Source of the DNA: a virus
Length of the DNA: 35,546 nucleotides
IMG/VR virus record: IMGVR_UViG_3300025000_000272
Coordinates: 1-35,546 of that record
Strand: one strand, 5' to 3'
Below the pieces are notes generated by a model. The model searched no databases, was not told where the DNA came from, and saw only the letters and a program-made list of their open reading frames with translations. Positions 13,134 to 21,709 of this stretch are shown piece by piece. Position 1 is the first letter of the stretch. Each line of letters opens with the position of its first letter. Made by a program: the position numbers and the translations under genes.

Positions 13134-13682
13134 TTAAAAAGTATCAATATCAGTTGGTAATTGAGTCTCTTTGTATTTTATGCCACCGCTTAAGGTCATA
13201 TCTAATAGCTCAACATTGCTTGTGCTGCCTTTTGTAAAGCTATCGTCAACCTTATCAACAAAACATTGGTAGCTTAGTATATGGTACCTGAAAAAAGGAG
13301 TAACATTAGGCCTTTCGCCTATGTATTTTAACCCGGTTGTATTGCTGGCCCTTAGTTTGTTAAGTATATATTTTATGGTTTTAAGCATAAGTATATACTC
13401 GTAACCTTCGGTAAGGCGGGTACTGTAATTTTCGGTATGTGCCCCGGGTTCTTGCAATACATGAAAATCGAGCGTAAGCAAATTAGGTTCGTTGCTTTGC
13501 AGCTCGGAAATATTCCAGCTTACATATATGCCCGGTAAAAATACTTCAAAAGCTTCAGGGTTCTCAGGCTGGCCGTAATTAATATCAATTTGTTTAATAA
13601 GCGGTAGGCTTCGGTCGATGAATACCTGTTGTACATCTTCATCATTAAAGGTGTCGATGATTTTTTTGTAGATTATTTCCAT
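13134..13682 (-). CDS. Putative tail completion protein, gp37-like
   Basis: A 182-aa protein of mixed alpha/beta type. Its content (PGIYVSWNISEL, a beta-rich middle, then a helix EGYEYILMLKTIKYIL) and length fit the tail terminator/completion proteins that accompany gp36 and gpG in Mu-like phages. The assignment rests mainly on context, because the block otherwise lacks this function. It starts at ATG 13682, 22 bp from an opposite-strand gene. Confidence 0.45.
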   Translation of the reverse strand: MEIIYKKIIDTFNDEDVQQVFIDRSLPLIKQIDINYGQPENPEAFEVFLPGIYVSWNISELQSNEPNLLTLDFHVLQEPGAHTENYSTRLTEGYEYILMLKTIKYILNKLRASNTTGLKYIGERPNVTPFFRYHILSYQCFVDKVDDSFTKGSTSNVELLDMTLSGGIKYKETQLPTDIDTF

Positions 13683-13704
13683 TATATTTATCTTAAAAAA
13701 AGTT

Positions 13705-14127
13705 ATGGATATTGATAATGATTATTATAAAAATGAGTTTAACAAACTCTACGACATGAACAAAGAGGGCAACAAATACCGCACTGAGTGGATGCGTGGC
13801 TTTCTTTTAATTCAGTCTGCAATTTTTGGCTTTCAAGTTGCTTTTTATGGCAATAGCACTCATAAGGCAGGTTATCTATATATGATGGCCATGACATTAC
13901 TATCCATGTCACTCCTTTTTGGAATTGCTGCATCATATCTTCAAGTTTCGCTTCATAACCGGCTGCACTCATATGGTAAGGAAAAGATATTACAAGCCAT
14001 TGCTCGTAAAGCTCGGGTAGAACCATGCGGAGAAAACCCTGGAAAGATTTTTTTAATTTCAGAAAAGATTTCATTTGTTTCTTTTTCATTATCAGTAGTT
14101 TTATTTGTGATTGATATTATCCTTTAA
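13705..14127 (+). CDS. Three-helix membrane protein, probable moron
   Basis: A 140-aa protein with a charged N-terminus and three hydrophobic segments (about 31-49, 57-78 and 121-140), so an inner-membrane protein. It is the only plus-strand gene within the minus-strand late block, divergent from the gp37-like gene (22 bp) and convergent with the gpG-like gene (11-bp overlap). This insertion-like placement suggests a lysogeny-expressed accessory gene, such as superinfection exclusion or immunity to the MuF toxin-like domain. No homology supports either. A minus-strand ORF over the same DNA (13739-14089) looks like a shadow. Confidence 0.65.
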   Translation: MDIDNDYYKNEFNKLYDMNKEGNKYRTEWMRGFLLIQSAIFGFQVAFYGNSTHKAGYLYMMAMTLLSMSLLFGIAASYLQVSLHNRLHSYGKEKILQAIARKARVEPCGENPGKIFLISEKISFVSFSLSVVLFVIDIIL

Positions 14128-14611
14128 TCGCTTTAATAATTTCACTTGTCATCATGCGTTGCAATTGCTGCTCTAATACGGCAGAATTGCCCATAAAACG
14201 GCGCTTGGGAATATTCTGGTTAATTACCCTTGTATGTGCCTTAACCGGCTTATTTGCCCTTGTATGTGCCCTTACGCTTTGCCTTACATTTCCCCGAAAG
14301 CCTTCGTTGTGAGCCTGCGCGTAAGGTACATCGGTGCCAATTGTGGCCGAATTGGTAGTTACCCTTATGGTGCGTATGCTGCGGCGTAATCTTCCGGTAT
14401 CAACCAATATTGCCCTGCCGGCACGCTTGCGGCTTTCGCCACGTATAGGTTTGCGTTGTTTCCAGGGCAACGTATTGGAATCAACCCAGTTTTGCGCTGT
14501 AAACCGCTGCTTGCTAAAATTAACGGCAACGGTAGCAGCCCTGCGGGGAAGCGTTTCAATGATTTTGCTTACCCTGGTTAACATATTAAAATATGGTGTT
14601 AATTCCTGCAT
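14117..14611 (-). CDS. Phage virion morphogenesis protein, Mu gpG-like
   Basis: A 164-aa basic protein. It shows the family signature VDTGRLRRSI (about 70-79) followed by a beta region with IGTDVPYAQAHNEGF (91-105), typical of the Phage_tail_S/gpG family. In Mu, gpG acts in head-tail completion. It sits 5 bp after the tape-measure gene on the same strand, in the head/packaging block. Confidence 0.85.
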   Translation of the reverse strand: MQELTPYFNMLTRVSKIIETLPRRAATVAVNFSKQRFTAQNWVDSNTLPWKQRKPIRGESRKRAGRAILVDTGRLRRSIRTIRVTTNSATIGTDVPYAQAHNEGFRGNVRQSVRAHTRANKPVKAHTRVINQNIPKRRFMGNSAVLEQQLQRMMTSEIIKAIKG

Positions 14612-14616
14612 GTTAG

Positions 14617-16395
14617 TTAATAACTTAATTCAACGTTACGAATAACCCGCAACATCATATCATTAAACCACTGTTCAATTTGCTCGGCATCCATTTGCTG
14701 AAGGTTGGTATTTTGGGTGTTTATTCCTCCTTTGTTAAACGAATCGATATTTACGGTAATGTTTCTTATTTGCTTTGCACTGCCTACTATTTTGTTAATT
14801 GAATCGGATGCTAATGGATTGATATCATCCGGATTATTGGCATTACCATTACCTGTTAACAAATCGTCATGATTTTGAGGTAATTTTGATTGATACTCTA
14901 ACAATTTAGAGTAAACATCATCAATTGTTTCTAAGGCTCCTTTGCTAAACAATGCGTTAAACCTTTCATACGTCTTATGATATTCATAAAAATTACCCTT
15001 GTACTTTCTATTTTCGTCATATGATTTTTGATATATTTCTCGTAGGGACTTAAGCTCACCAAATGTTTTATCAAATTCTGTTGTTTTAAACTTACCCGGA
15101 TCGTTAATTATTCCAGAAAATTTTTCAAGAACAGAATCAGTACCAAGTTGTTTATATCGCTCTCCTGCTCCTGTTGGATTTAAAAACGATCTTGTATTGC
15201 CAATAAAGTCTAACTTAAATTGAGCCCATTCTATTTTTGTTGGCAACAATGATTCACCAATGTCTGTTTTTAATATTTTTAACCTCGCCTCAAGCTGTTC
15301 ATTAATATATGTAATATCTTTTTTAGATATTTCGAGCGCTTTAGATAAATCGAGGCCAGAAGTATCAAAGCTGTTTATCATGTTTTGCAGCTGCTCTGTG
15401 CTGCCCATTGCCGCCTGAATAAATGCAATTAACCCTTCAGATCCTGCAAATTGGTTTTTAAGGTTAATTAATGCTGCATCGTTATCACCCAAATCTTTAA
15501 ATTTGTTACTTAATTCAAGCAACAGGGCATCGGCTTGTTTAAATTTATTGTTATTGTCGTAAACGTTTATACCAATGTCTTTAAACGATTTAATTACACT
15601 GCTCTTGGTTAAATCTGTAAATAATGATTTAGTTAGGGTTGCAGCTTCATCAACACTTTTCACTTTAACTGTAAATAATGAAAATATTTTATTTGCCGCT
15701 GCAAAATCTTGTTTGGCAGATGATGCTGAACCGGCAAATACGCTCATTACTTTTGATAACTGGTCAAAGGTTGTAACACCTGTTTTTACGGTTGCAAATG
15801 CCGCCCTGTTAAATTCATTTAGCCTTTCTGCTCCAAAGCCATAGTTTGCCATTGCTTTAGCTGTACCTTCTATCCAGCTATTAAAATCGGCTTGCATTAA
15901 CCTGGCAAATTCTCCTTGCTGTGCTACTATCTTCTTAACTTCATGCCCATATTTCCCGGTAACAGATTGAACATCAAAAAAAGCAGTAGAAGTTTTATTT
16001 AGGTCAAACCCTTTTTCAAATGCAACATTTTTGACCATAAACTTTAGGTTACCCATACTCTCAATTGATTTATCGAGGTTTAGCATTTGTAGTTGCCTAA
16101 AATTCTTTTGAAAATTGGCAGCTTCAACAGTGGCTGCATTTAATGCCATTCCAACACCCACAATTAAGCCCGTGGCCAATGTAATTGGATTTTTAAGCAA
16201 GCTAAAGGCTGTGCCAATAAAAGGCACTTCGCCAGCTACCGATCGTAAAGAATCAACCGCATGAATTTTAAATTCTGAAAACCTGGTTTTTATATCGCGT
16301 ACATTGGAATTAACACTTTCCTTCGCTTTACTAAGCCCGGTTTTCATTCGGTTTTTTAGCTCCAGGATAAGTTGAATTTTTGCCGATCCGTCCAT
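14617..16395 (-). CDS. Tail tape measure protein, TP901 type
   Basis: A 592-aa protein, predominantly helical, with a hydrophobic membrane-like segment at about 65-90 (PFIGTAFSLLKNPITLATG). The middle carries the TP901 tape-measure core, recognisable by FQKNFRQL, the WIEGTAKAMANYGFGAE region and LKNQFAGSEGLIAFIQAAMG. It sets tail length and is expelled on infection. At 592 aa it implies a short contractile tail. It is unusual that this tail gene lies on the minus strand with the packaging genes while tube, sheath and tail chaperones are on the plus strand 10 kb away. Confidence 0.85.
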   Translation of the reverse strand: MDGSAKIQLILELKNRMKTGLSKAKESVNSNVRDIKTRFSEFKIHAVDSLRSVAGEVPFIGTAFSLLKNPITLATGLIVGVGMALNAATVEAANFQKNFRQLQMLNLDKSIESMGNLKFMVKNVAFEKGFDLNKTSTAFFDVQSVTGKYGHEVKKIVAQQGEFARLMQADFNSWIEGTAKAMANYGFGAERLNEFNRAAFATVKTGVTTFDQLSKVMSVFAGSASSAKQDFAAANKIFSLFTVKVKSVDEAATLTKSLFTDLTKSSVIKSFKDIGINVYDNNNKFKQADALLLELSNKFKDLGDNDAALINLKNQFAGSEGLIAFIQAAMGSTEQLQNMINSFDTSGLDLSKALEISKKDITYINEQLEARLKILKTDIGESLLPTKIEWAQFKLDFIGNTRSFLNPTGAGERYKQLGTDSVLEKFSGIINDPGKFKTTEFDKTFGELKSLREIYQKSYDENRKYKGNFYEYHKTYERFNALFSKGALETIDDVYSKLLEYQSKLPQNHDDLLTGNGNANNPDDINPLASDSINKIVGSAKQIRNITVNIDSFNKGGINTQNTNLQQMDAEQIEQWFNDMMLRVIRNVELSY

Positions 16396-16457
16396 ATTGT
16401 TTATTATTTAAAAATTTGTATATTTGTACTGTTGTTGGGATTCGTCCCTATGACACC

Positions 16458-16492
16458 CAAAATCCGGGTTACTTTTTGTAATTCGGATTTTG
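16458..16492 (-). terminator. Inverted repeat across the end of the MuF gene
   Basis: CAAAATCCG (16458-16466) and CGGATTTTG (16484-16492) form a perfect 9-bp stem whose loop holds the MuF stop codon at 16469. A small GGGA..TCCC hairpin lies just beyond (about 16437-16448). No T-run follows. It may attenuate transcription between MuF and the tape measure or protect the mRNA end. Confidence 0.45.
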
Positions 16493-17743
16493 CATTTTAA
16501 TCAATTCTTTTCCATTAATAACCCATACTTTATTAAGTGATTTTGAAATATTAAATTTGCCGTTAACAACGCGCTGTATTTCAAAATTGTTCATACCATT
16601 TGTAAGCTTTACAATTAAATTATTTGCTTGTTTGGTATTGCGCATAGCCTTATCCTTAATTTTACCGCTCAAATGTTTCATATCGGTATTTTCAAGGCCT
16701 GTAAATTCAAACAATTCATTATTTACCAATGCATCAGGATTTTTGCCCGGGAAAAAAGCCTCTGTTTTATACAATTGCTTACGTAATTCATCATCGGCCA
16801 AGCTCAGTATCGGGAGCAATTTCACCTTATATCCATCATCGGCAAGTATTTTGCCAATAGCAATATTCTGTTCCATTTCTGTTATGCCGTGCAATAAGTG
16901 CATTTTAACGCTGCCTTTGCTCTCCTGGTTAACATATACACTTTTATAAGCCACTTCATCAGGAAGTGTTTGTATGGCTGCATACAATACCGTTTTAGGT
17001 ACTCCCTCATAATAGGCATGCCCTTCAGGAAAAACGAGCCCTTTCTCGGCCAGGTTGGTTCTAAACATTTGAGGTACCGGCACATTGGGTATATCTTTTG
17101 TTTCAACTGCTGTGCTGCCTGCAAGCTGATCGGCACTGCAACGGCACCGCCAGCCGTTTGGCGGGAAGTATTGTTTCCAGAACTCGCCACTAATTTTACG
17201 CACAATGCCATTAAGTAACTCATGTTCTGCCCGCACATTATCGTCGCCAACGGTTGAATATTTAAGGTAAGGTTGCGTGTCGGCATTGGCCTTAAACTCA
17301 GCCCAGCGAGATGCCATTGTGCTTGCACCAAGAGCCTGGTCGTATTCAACTTTTAACCAGGTTTGGTTATACTGGCCATTAATTTTTTTTGCAGCATCCT
17401 TAAAATCGGCAAAACTCCTGACCTTCCCTGATTCGTCAATTAGTGCCAGGGTAGTATCGCGTAATTGCTGGTAATTTTTTGCGGCTGAAAACTGCCACAC
17501 ATCACGAGTTAAGCGTGTAAGCATTTCTGCATCGGGTGTGGTATAATCAACTTTGGCAAATGATTTTCCGTAACCTGATATCACCTGGCTCTCGACAGCC
17601 GAGCCAACTAATTTTAAAAGCCTGGCATCAATATTACCGGTTATAATGTTTCCGGCATAAACATCGTCAATAATGCGTTTTATCTCGCGGTTCAGGTTTT
17701 TGTCAAAATTAAGTGGCAAATCAACTTCGTTAACCGGAAGCAA
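16469..17743 (-). CDS. MuF head protein with C-terminal nuclease-like domain
   Basis: Head morphogenesis protein of the Mu gpF family, 424 aa from a TTG at 17743. Residues about 95-215 are the MuF domain, with RAEHELLNG and the hallmark PPNGWRCRCSA. The region after residue about 290 is unlike a head protein. EQNIAIGKILADDGYKVKLLP, then GKNPDALVNNELFEFTG, then a KAMRNTKQANNLIVKL helix-strand follow the pattern of the CdiA C-terminal tRNA-nuclease (PD-(D/E)xK-like) toxins. The acids are D337 and E346, but the expected Lys two residues on is Thr (T348), so activity is uncertain. MuF-toxin fusions are known in temperate phages. The frame is open upstream of the TTG into the portal gene and encodes an ICPHC zinc-knuckle-like segment, with no ATG; see the frameshift entry. 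Confidence 0.8.
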   Translation of the reverse strand: MLPVNEVDLPLNFDKNLNREIKRIIDDVYAGNIITGNIDARLLKLVGSAVESQVISGYGKSFAKVDYTTPDAEMLTRLTRDVWQFSAAKNYQQLRDTTLALIDESGKVRSFADFKDAAKKINGQYNQTWLKVEYDQALGASTMASRWAEFKANADTQPYLKYSTVGDDNVRAEHELLNGIVRKISGEFWKQYFPPNGWRCRCSADQLAGSTAVETKDIPNVPVPQMFRTNLAEKGLVFPEGHAYYEGVPKTVLYAAIQTLPDEVAYKSVYVNQESKGSVKMHLLHGITEMEQNIAIGKILADDGYKVKLLPILSLADDELRKQLYKTEAFFPGKNPDALVNNELFEFTGLENTDMKHLSGKIKDKAMRNTKQANNLIVKLTNGMNNFEIQRVVNGKFNISKSLNKVWVINGKELIKMQNPNYKK

Positions 17744-17785
17744 TTTGCTGCAATGCGGACAAATATCGCCATAAAGCGCGGGCTT

Positions 17786-17833
17786 ATGTTGGGGAGCAAT
17801 TGTTGCCCTTGGATTACTCCCTACCGAAAATTT
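17786..17833 (-). other. Candidate -1 frameshift site joining portal and MuF
   Basis: Read on the minus strand, the portal ends GCA AAT TTT CGG TAG. In that frame the heptamer A AAT TTT (17833-17827) fits the X XXY YYZ slippery form two codons before the stop. A -1 slip continues in the MuF frame with no stop, giving a fused product of about 861 aa. Five nt after the heptamer, GGGA can pair with TCCC enclosing a GCAA/TTGC hairpin (about 17820-17790), a possible stimulator. MuF has no ATG in this region, so either this fusion or TTG initiation must be used. Confidence 0.5.
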
Positions 17834-19053
17834 GCCGTAATTCCGTTTCCCCCGGCAACCGGGGTTGTTTTTTTTCCAATAACAGGTATGTTAAAATAAC
17901 GTCCAATCCACTCCTGGTCAACTTCAAAATGTTGCAATGCGCCGCTAACAATTTCCCAATGTTCTTTTAGGCCAAGCTCTTCGGAGCGGTCGAAAACAAA
18001 GCGATCGCCCTCGTTAAATTTGAATCCCCAGGTTTGCAATAGAGGGATAAGCTTATTGTTAACAGCAAACTCTATCATCCGCCGGTCAGATTCTGCAATT
18101 TTAAAATCCAGCGTACGCTCATGCACTTCGCCCAGGCTTCGGGAACTGCCGTTATCGGTAATCATTGTGCCACCAAGTATGCGTTTGCTCATTTCTTCGT
18201 TGGTAACCGTAATTTGCTCCTTAAAAACATTGTGCGGATCTCCTTTGGTATTTCCATCGTGAATGGTAATTTTTGTGCCCTCAGGCAAAACAGCTTGTGC
18301 AGCCTGTCCAAGTTTGCTTAAGGCATCTTCAATAATGCTCAGCTCTTTGTCATCGGTTTTCATGGTTTCGGCTGTAACCAGTGGTATGCCGAAACGCTCC
18401 GAAAAATCGGCCCATACCTGTTGGGCGTTTCTCTTCCATATTAATTGAGGGATAATATCATTCATGTAACCATAAGGATGCATGTTATGCAGGTAAATTA
18501 CATTGCGGGCAAATGCCGGATCGGTGTAATTAATTGATTTATCGCCGCCAACTTCAAAGTAAATAAGTTTTTTTTGAGGGCATACATTTCGGCGCGGTAT
18601 TAATTGCCATGCCATAGTTACCGGATCAACCAATTCAATTACCGAATAACCTTTAGCAACAGCATCGAGCAAATGCTCCATGATGTTATAAAACCATTCG
18701 GTTTGTAATTGCTGTGTAGCTTCCTCATTTTCATTGCCTTTGATGTCACGCATGTAGAACCTTCCGCCCATTACAGCAGCTTTTCTAATTTGTATGTTAG
18801 CCATCAGATGACCGTCAGTCATAAGGTTATCGTACAAATCCTGCAAAAGAAACCAGCGCGGGTTTTCAGGATTTTCGGCAGTTTGGAGCGCGTCTCTCCA
18901 TTTTTTAACATCAGACCGGCTCCTGTCCTGAAACTCTTGTATAAGCTGGGTTACTATGCCGTTGCTTTTTTTGCCCAAACTGGGCTTCTTTGTTTCAGAT
19001 TTAATTAACCCGAACAAATAGCTTTTAGTGGTTGTAATGTAGTTTGCTATCAT
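17821..19053 (-). CDS. Portal protein, DUF935 family (Mu gp29-like)
   Basis: A 410-aa portal that forms the dodecameric DNA gate of the head. It matches the DUF935 plan: an N-terminal helical wing with RNPRWFLLQDLYDNLMTDGHL-like sequence (about 62-82), a central GYSVIELVDP..W..IPRR segment (about 138-160), AEERFGIPLV-like SERFGIPLV (about 224-232), and the late EVHERTLDF and NNKLIPLLQTWGF helices (about 310-345). It follows the gp36-like gene by 2 bp and precedes MuF. Its stop codon is preceded by a slippery heptamer. Confidence 0.9.
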   Translation of the reverse strand: MIANYITTTKSYLFGLIKSETKKPSLGKKSNGIVTQLIQEFQDRSRSDVKKWRDALQTAENPENPRWFLLQDLYDNLMTDGHLMANIQIRKAAVMGGRFYMRDIKGNENEEATQQLQTEWFYNIMEHLLDAVAKGYSVIELVDPVTMAWQLIPRRNVCPQKKLIYFEVGGDKSINYTDPAFARNVIYLHNMHPYGYMNDIIPQLIWKRNAQQVWADFSERFGIPLVTAETMKTDDKELSIIEDALSKLGQAAQAVLPEGTKITIHDGNTKGDPHNVFKEQITVTNEEMSKRILGGTMITDNGSSRSLGEVHERTLDFKIAESDRRMIEFAVNNKLIPLLQTWGFKFNEGDRFVFDRSEELGLKEHWEIVSGALQHFEVDQEWIGRYFNIPVIGKKTTPVAGGNGITANFR

Positions 19054-19055
19054 AA

Positions 19056-19493
19056 TTAATAACGATTATCTGTACGTTCATACTGACTGCTTATTTTTAC
19101 CTGGCTTTTCATTTCACCATCATCGTCAACAATTAATGGTAAGTTTGTTGCTGCCCCTTTTTGCACGGCTTTTAACCAGTCTAAAATATCGGCATAGCGC
19201 AATTCCCTTGTTTTTGGGATGTTGTTACCGCCCTCTTTGCTCCACAAATGATACAGGGCCATGTCGATAACCGACATAACAATAAACTGATCGCGCAGAT
19301 CTTCCTCGCCTGTTCCCGGAGCATCAATAAAAATGGCATCAACATCGTAGCGGCCCCCGAGGTAGTTTTTCATTTGTGCCACCGCCATGTCAACAGCTCT
19401 TTTAAGCTTTGTTTTTTCGGTGGTTTCATCAATAATTTTTGATATTTCAGCCCTTATCTGGACGTTGTAATCACTGTCTGCTATAAATGCCAT
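19056..19493 (-). CDS. Head-tail connector, gp36-like (DUF1320)
   Basis: A 145-aa, mostly helical acidic protein. FIADSDYNVQIRAEISKII at the start, AVAQMKNYLGGRYDV in the middle and DWLKAVQKG later follow the DUF1320/gp36 pattern of Mu-like phages, an adaptor at the head-tail junction. It is coupled to the terminase gene by a 1-bp overlap and to the portal by a 2-bp gap. Confidence 0.8.
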   Translation of the reverse strand: MAFIADSDYNVQIRAEISKIIDETTEKTKLKRAVDMAVAQMKNYLGGRYDVDAIFIDAPGTGEEDLRDQFIVMSVIDMALYHLWSKEGGNNIPKTRELRYADILDWLKAVQKGAATNLPLIVDDDGEMKSQVKISSQYERTDNRY

Positions 19494-21016
19494 TAGTAAC
19501 GATTTTTAGAATATTGACGTAAACTTGATTTGCTTTTTGTACGCGGGCTAAATGCATCGGTGCGTACATAAGTGCTTAACATATTTATAGCCTGCTCATC
19601 AGCATCAGGGCTATCATCAGGGGTGCTGTAACCGGGTTCAATACCCTTAAGGTGCGAAATACCAACCTGCATATCGTTATTGGCTTTTTCCCTGTCGTCG
19701 TAATATATGCGGTTGTTTTCATAATACGGATGCAAGCCGGCAACAATACGGTCATACTTGCGCATTTTTGGCCTGTCGACAATGCTTATGTTTAGTGGCC
19801 GTTTTTTTTCTTCAGCTACTAATTTTAATGCATCGCGAAGTGGATCATTCCAGAACTGGCTTTCAACCTTCCAGTGAATTACCACCGTATCGGGCAGGCT
19901 TTCTTCGTAATCGTACATAAACCTAATGGCAGTAACCATTTTACATTGCTTAACAAAAGCCTTCAACAACCAAAAGTTACGGCCATGCAATCCCCATACT
20001 TTTACGGCATTGTAATCGCTTTGCCCTGAAAATGCAACGTCCCAAAAGCCTATTATAATTGAAAAGTGATTAAAAGCAGGAGGTTTGGCCCATTGAATCA
20101 TTTCATCTTTGAAAATTTTACCTGCAATATGCTTCTCATGATTATACTCAGCACGAGCTGCCAATGAGCCAATGTCATCCTCAACTTCCTGATAATAGAA
20201 AGGTGGGTATTTTTCCTTCCATGCAGGCTCGTAAGTTTCCTGGTTGTAAGCTTTTATAAGATGCACTTTCCAGTTAGGATGCTTTTGTTGAAGCTGGTTT
20301 TGAATTGAGCGGGGCCAAGGATCATTATTAGGATGCAGGTATCTTCTTGTTTCGCCGTCCATGGTTGGAATAAGGTCGCGCTCTACCCAGGTAACTACAT
20401 CATCCTGTCGTTTGGGATTGCGGGAAGTATCTTTATCCTCAAGATCATCGCAAACTAAAATGTTTGGCCTCTTTTTGCCTTTTCGCAACCCTCTGGGGCT
20501 TTGGCCCATACCCAGGCTTTTGCCAAGAAACCGGTTATCGCGTGTGCAGAAATCACCATCAGTCCAGCTCCCTTCAAGTTTTTGCTCGCCAAAGTCGTGT
20601 ATAAGCATTTGGTTTGCTTCAAATTCGGCCTGTATATCGCCGAGCAGTATGGTTGCTTTATCGTAATTGTTGCCAACAATAACCAGGTACACATCTTCGC
20701 CGTTAATCCACAGCCAAAGCGGTATTAATGTATCGCACACAACAGATTTTGCAAGCCCACGGCCCCAACGAACAAGATACCGGCAAGTTTTGTTTTTCTT
20801 AACCTTGTTGGCCAGGTCAATATGAAACCAGGGGCTTTTGGCATCGGCATAATGCTTAAAATAGGTATTTACAAAAAAACCGAAATCATTCCTGGCTTTT
20901 TCTATGCGTAATTTCTGCTCATCCTTTGTTTCATTGGCAGAAATTTCCTGTCCGGAGCGAATAAGGGTGAGTTTTTCCTTGTATCTGGCTAAAGCTTGTT
21001 TATCCTGTATTTTCAT
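19493..21016 (-). CDS. Terminase large subunit (Mu gp28-like)
   Basis: DNA-packaging motor, 507 aa. The ATPase domain has a Walker A of the viral type WGRGLAKS (84-91) and a Walker B ILVCDDLED (186-194). The nuclease domain starts at IIGFWDVAFSG with D326 as a metal ligand and continues to the DSPDADEQAINML segment near the end. It cuts and packages phage DNA from integrated copies, headful-style in Mu. ATG 21016, just after the small subunit gene. Confidence 0.9.
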   Translation of the reverse strand: MKIQDKQALARYKEKLTLIRSGQEISANETKDEQKLRIEKARNDFGFFVNTYFKHYADAKSPWFHIDLANKVKKNKTCRYLVRWGRGLAKSVVCDTLIPLWLWINGEDVYLVIVGNNYDKATILLGDIQAEFEANQMLIHDFGEQKLEGSWTDGDFCTRDNRFLGKSLGMGQSPRGLRKGKKRPNILVCDDLEDKDTSRNPKRQDDVVTWVERDLIPTMDGETRRYLHPNNDPWPRSIQNQLQQKHPNWKVHLIKAYNQETYEPAWKEKYPPFYYQEVEDDIGSLAARAEYNHEKHIAGKIFKDEMIQWAKPPAFNHFSIIIGFWDVAFSGQSDYNAVKVWGLHGRNFWLLKAFVKQCKMVTAIRFMYDYEESLPDTVVIHWKVESQFWNDPLRDALKLVAEEKKRPLNISIVDRPKMRKYDRIVAGLHPYYENNRIYYDDREKANNDMQVGISHLKGIEPGYSTPDDSPDADEQAINMLSTYVRTDAFSPRTKSKSSLRQYSKNRY

Positions 21017-21017
21017 A

Positions 21018-21515
21018 TCATTTAAATTTCATGGAAATATGATTTAAATGAATCTCCTGGAAATCGAGGGTTTGAAAAAAAAGCGCTTCATCAAATTGCT
21101 TAAGGGCATCAAACAGCATTTCCATAACCGAGATATAAGTGCTCAGGGTAACCTGGTTATCTTTGTTTACTGTTTCCAGTGTTTTATTCCATTTGCTAAC
21201 CGCGTCATCAATCTGGGCAATGCGTGTACGTAGCTTTTTGCACTCTTCAATATCTCCTGTTTTTTCTGATTCCTTTAAAGTCCTGGCTTCCTCAAGTCGC
21301 TGTTCAGAAAGATCATTGATTATCTGTTTTATGTTATCAATGCGGGCAGCCGGTGTATTGGTACGTGCGTTTCGCTGATCTTTCCAGCCGTAAGCATTAA
21401 CCCACTTGCTAAGCGTAGGTTCGCTAACACCTATAAGCTGGCTTATTTCTTTTGCATCTTTTTGCTGTTCAACATAAAGGATGCGGGCTATTTTTTTTTC
21501 TTTCTCCTTAGCCAT
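21018..21515 (-). CDS. Terminase small subunit (HTH)
   Basis: A 165-aa protein. The N-terminal helix-turn-helix (about 8-42: ARILYVEQQKDAKEISQLIG, SEPTLSKWVNAYGW) is typical of small terminases and of DUF1804-like Mu packaging proteins. A coiled-coil oligomerisation region follows (about 60-120). It recognises the packaging start site. I use ATG 21515; an in-frame TTG at 21521 would add two residues. It is the first gene of the minus-strand late block. Confidence 0.85.
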   Translation of the reverse strand: MAKEKEKKIARILYVEQQKDAKEISQLIGVSEPTLSKWVNAYGWKDQRNARTNTPAARIDNIKQIINDLSEQRLEEARTLKESEKTGDIEECKKLRTRIAQIDDAVSKWNKTLETVNKDNQVTLSTYISVMEMLFDALKQFDEALFFQTLDFQEIHLNHISMKFK

Positions 21516-21709
21516 TTTCAATTATTTAATTGTAAAGGTGTTGTATTATGGTTTAAAAATTAAATATATATATTAATACAGCATAGAATTATCTCATTAT
21601 GAGACAATTAATAGATTATGTGCACAAAACGTGTTAAAATTGTTTTGCATTTTACATGGAAGAAACATGAAATATTTAAAATAAACGTTATGATGATAAT
21701 TTAAGAGGC
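21516..21709. promoter_or_regulatory. Divergent late promoter region with a 23-bp palindrome
   Basis: A spacer of 194 bp between the two late blocks. AATTATCTCAT (21587-21597) and ATGAGACAATT (21599-21609) form an inverted repeat around a single base with one mismatch in 11. It lies about 70 bp from the minus-strand start and 100 bp from the plus-strand start. I find no good TTTG-N19-TAnnTTTG promoter in either direction, which fits activator-dependent late promoters. A purine-rich AAGAGG precedes the plus-strand ATG at 21710. Confidence 0.6.

Noticed and set aside
13739-14089. Minus-strand ORF of 116 aa opposite the membrane protein
   Set aside because: The plus-strand frame encodes a coherent three-helix membrane protein; the minus frame looks low in protein-like character and would be a shadow, although it matches the direction of the block.
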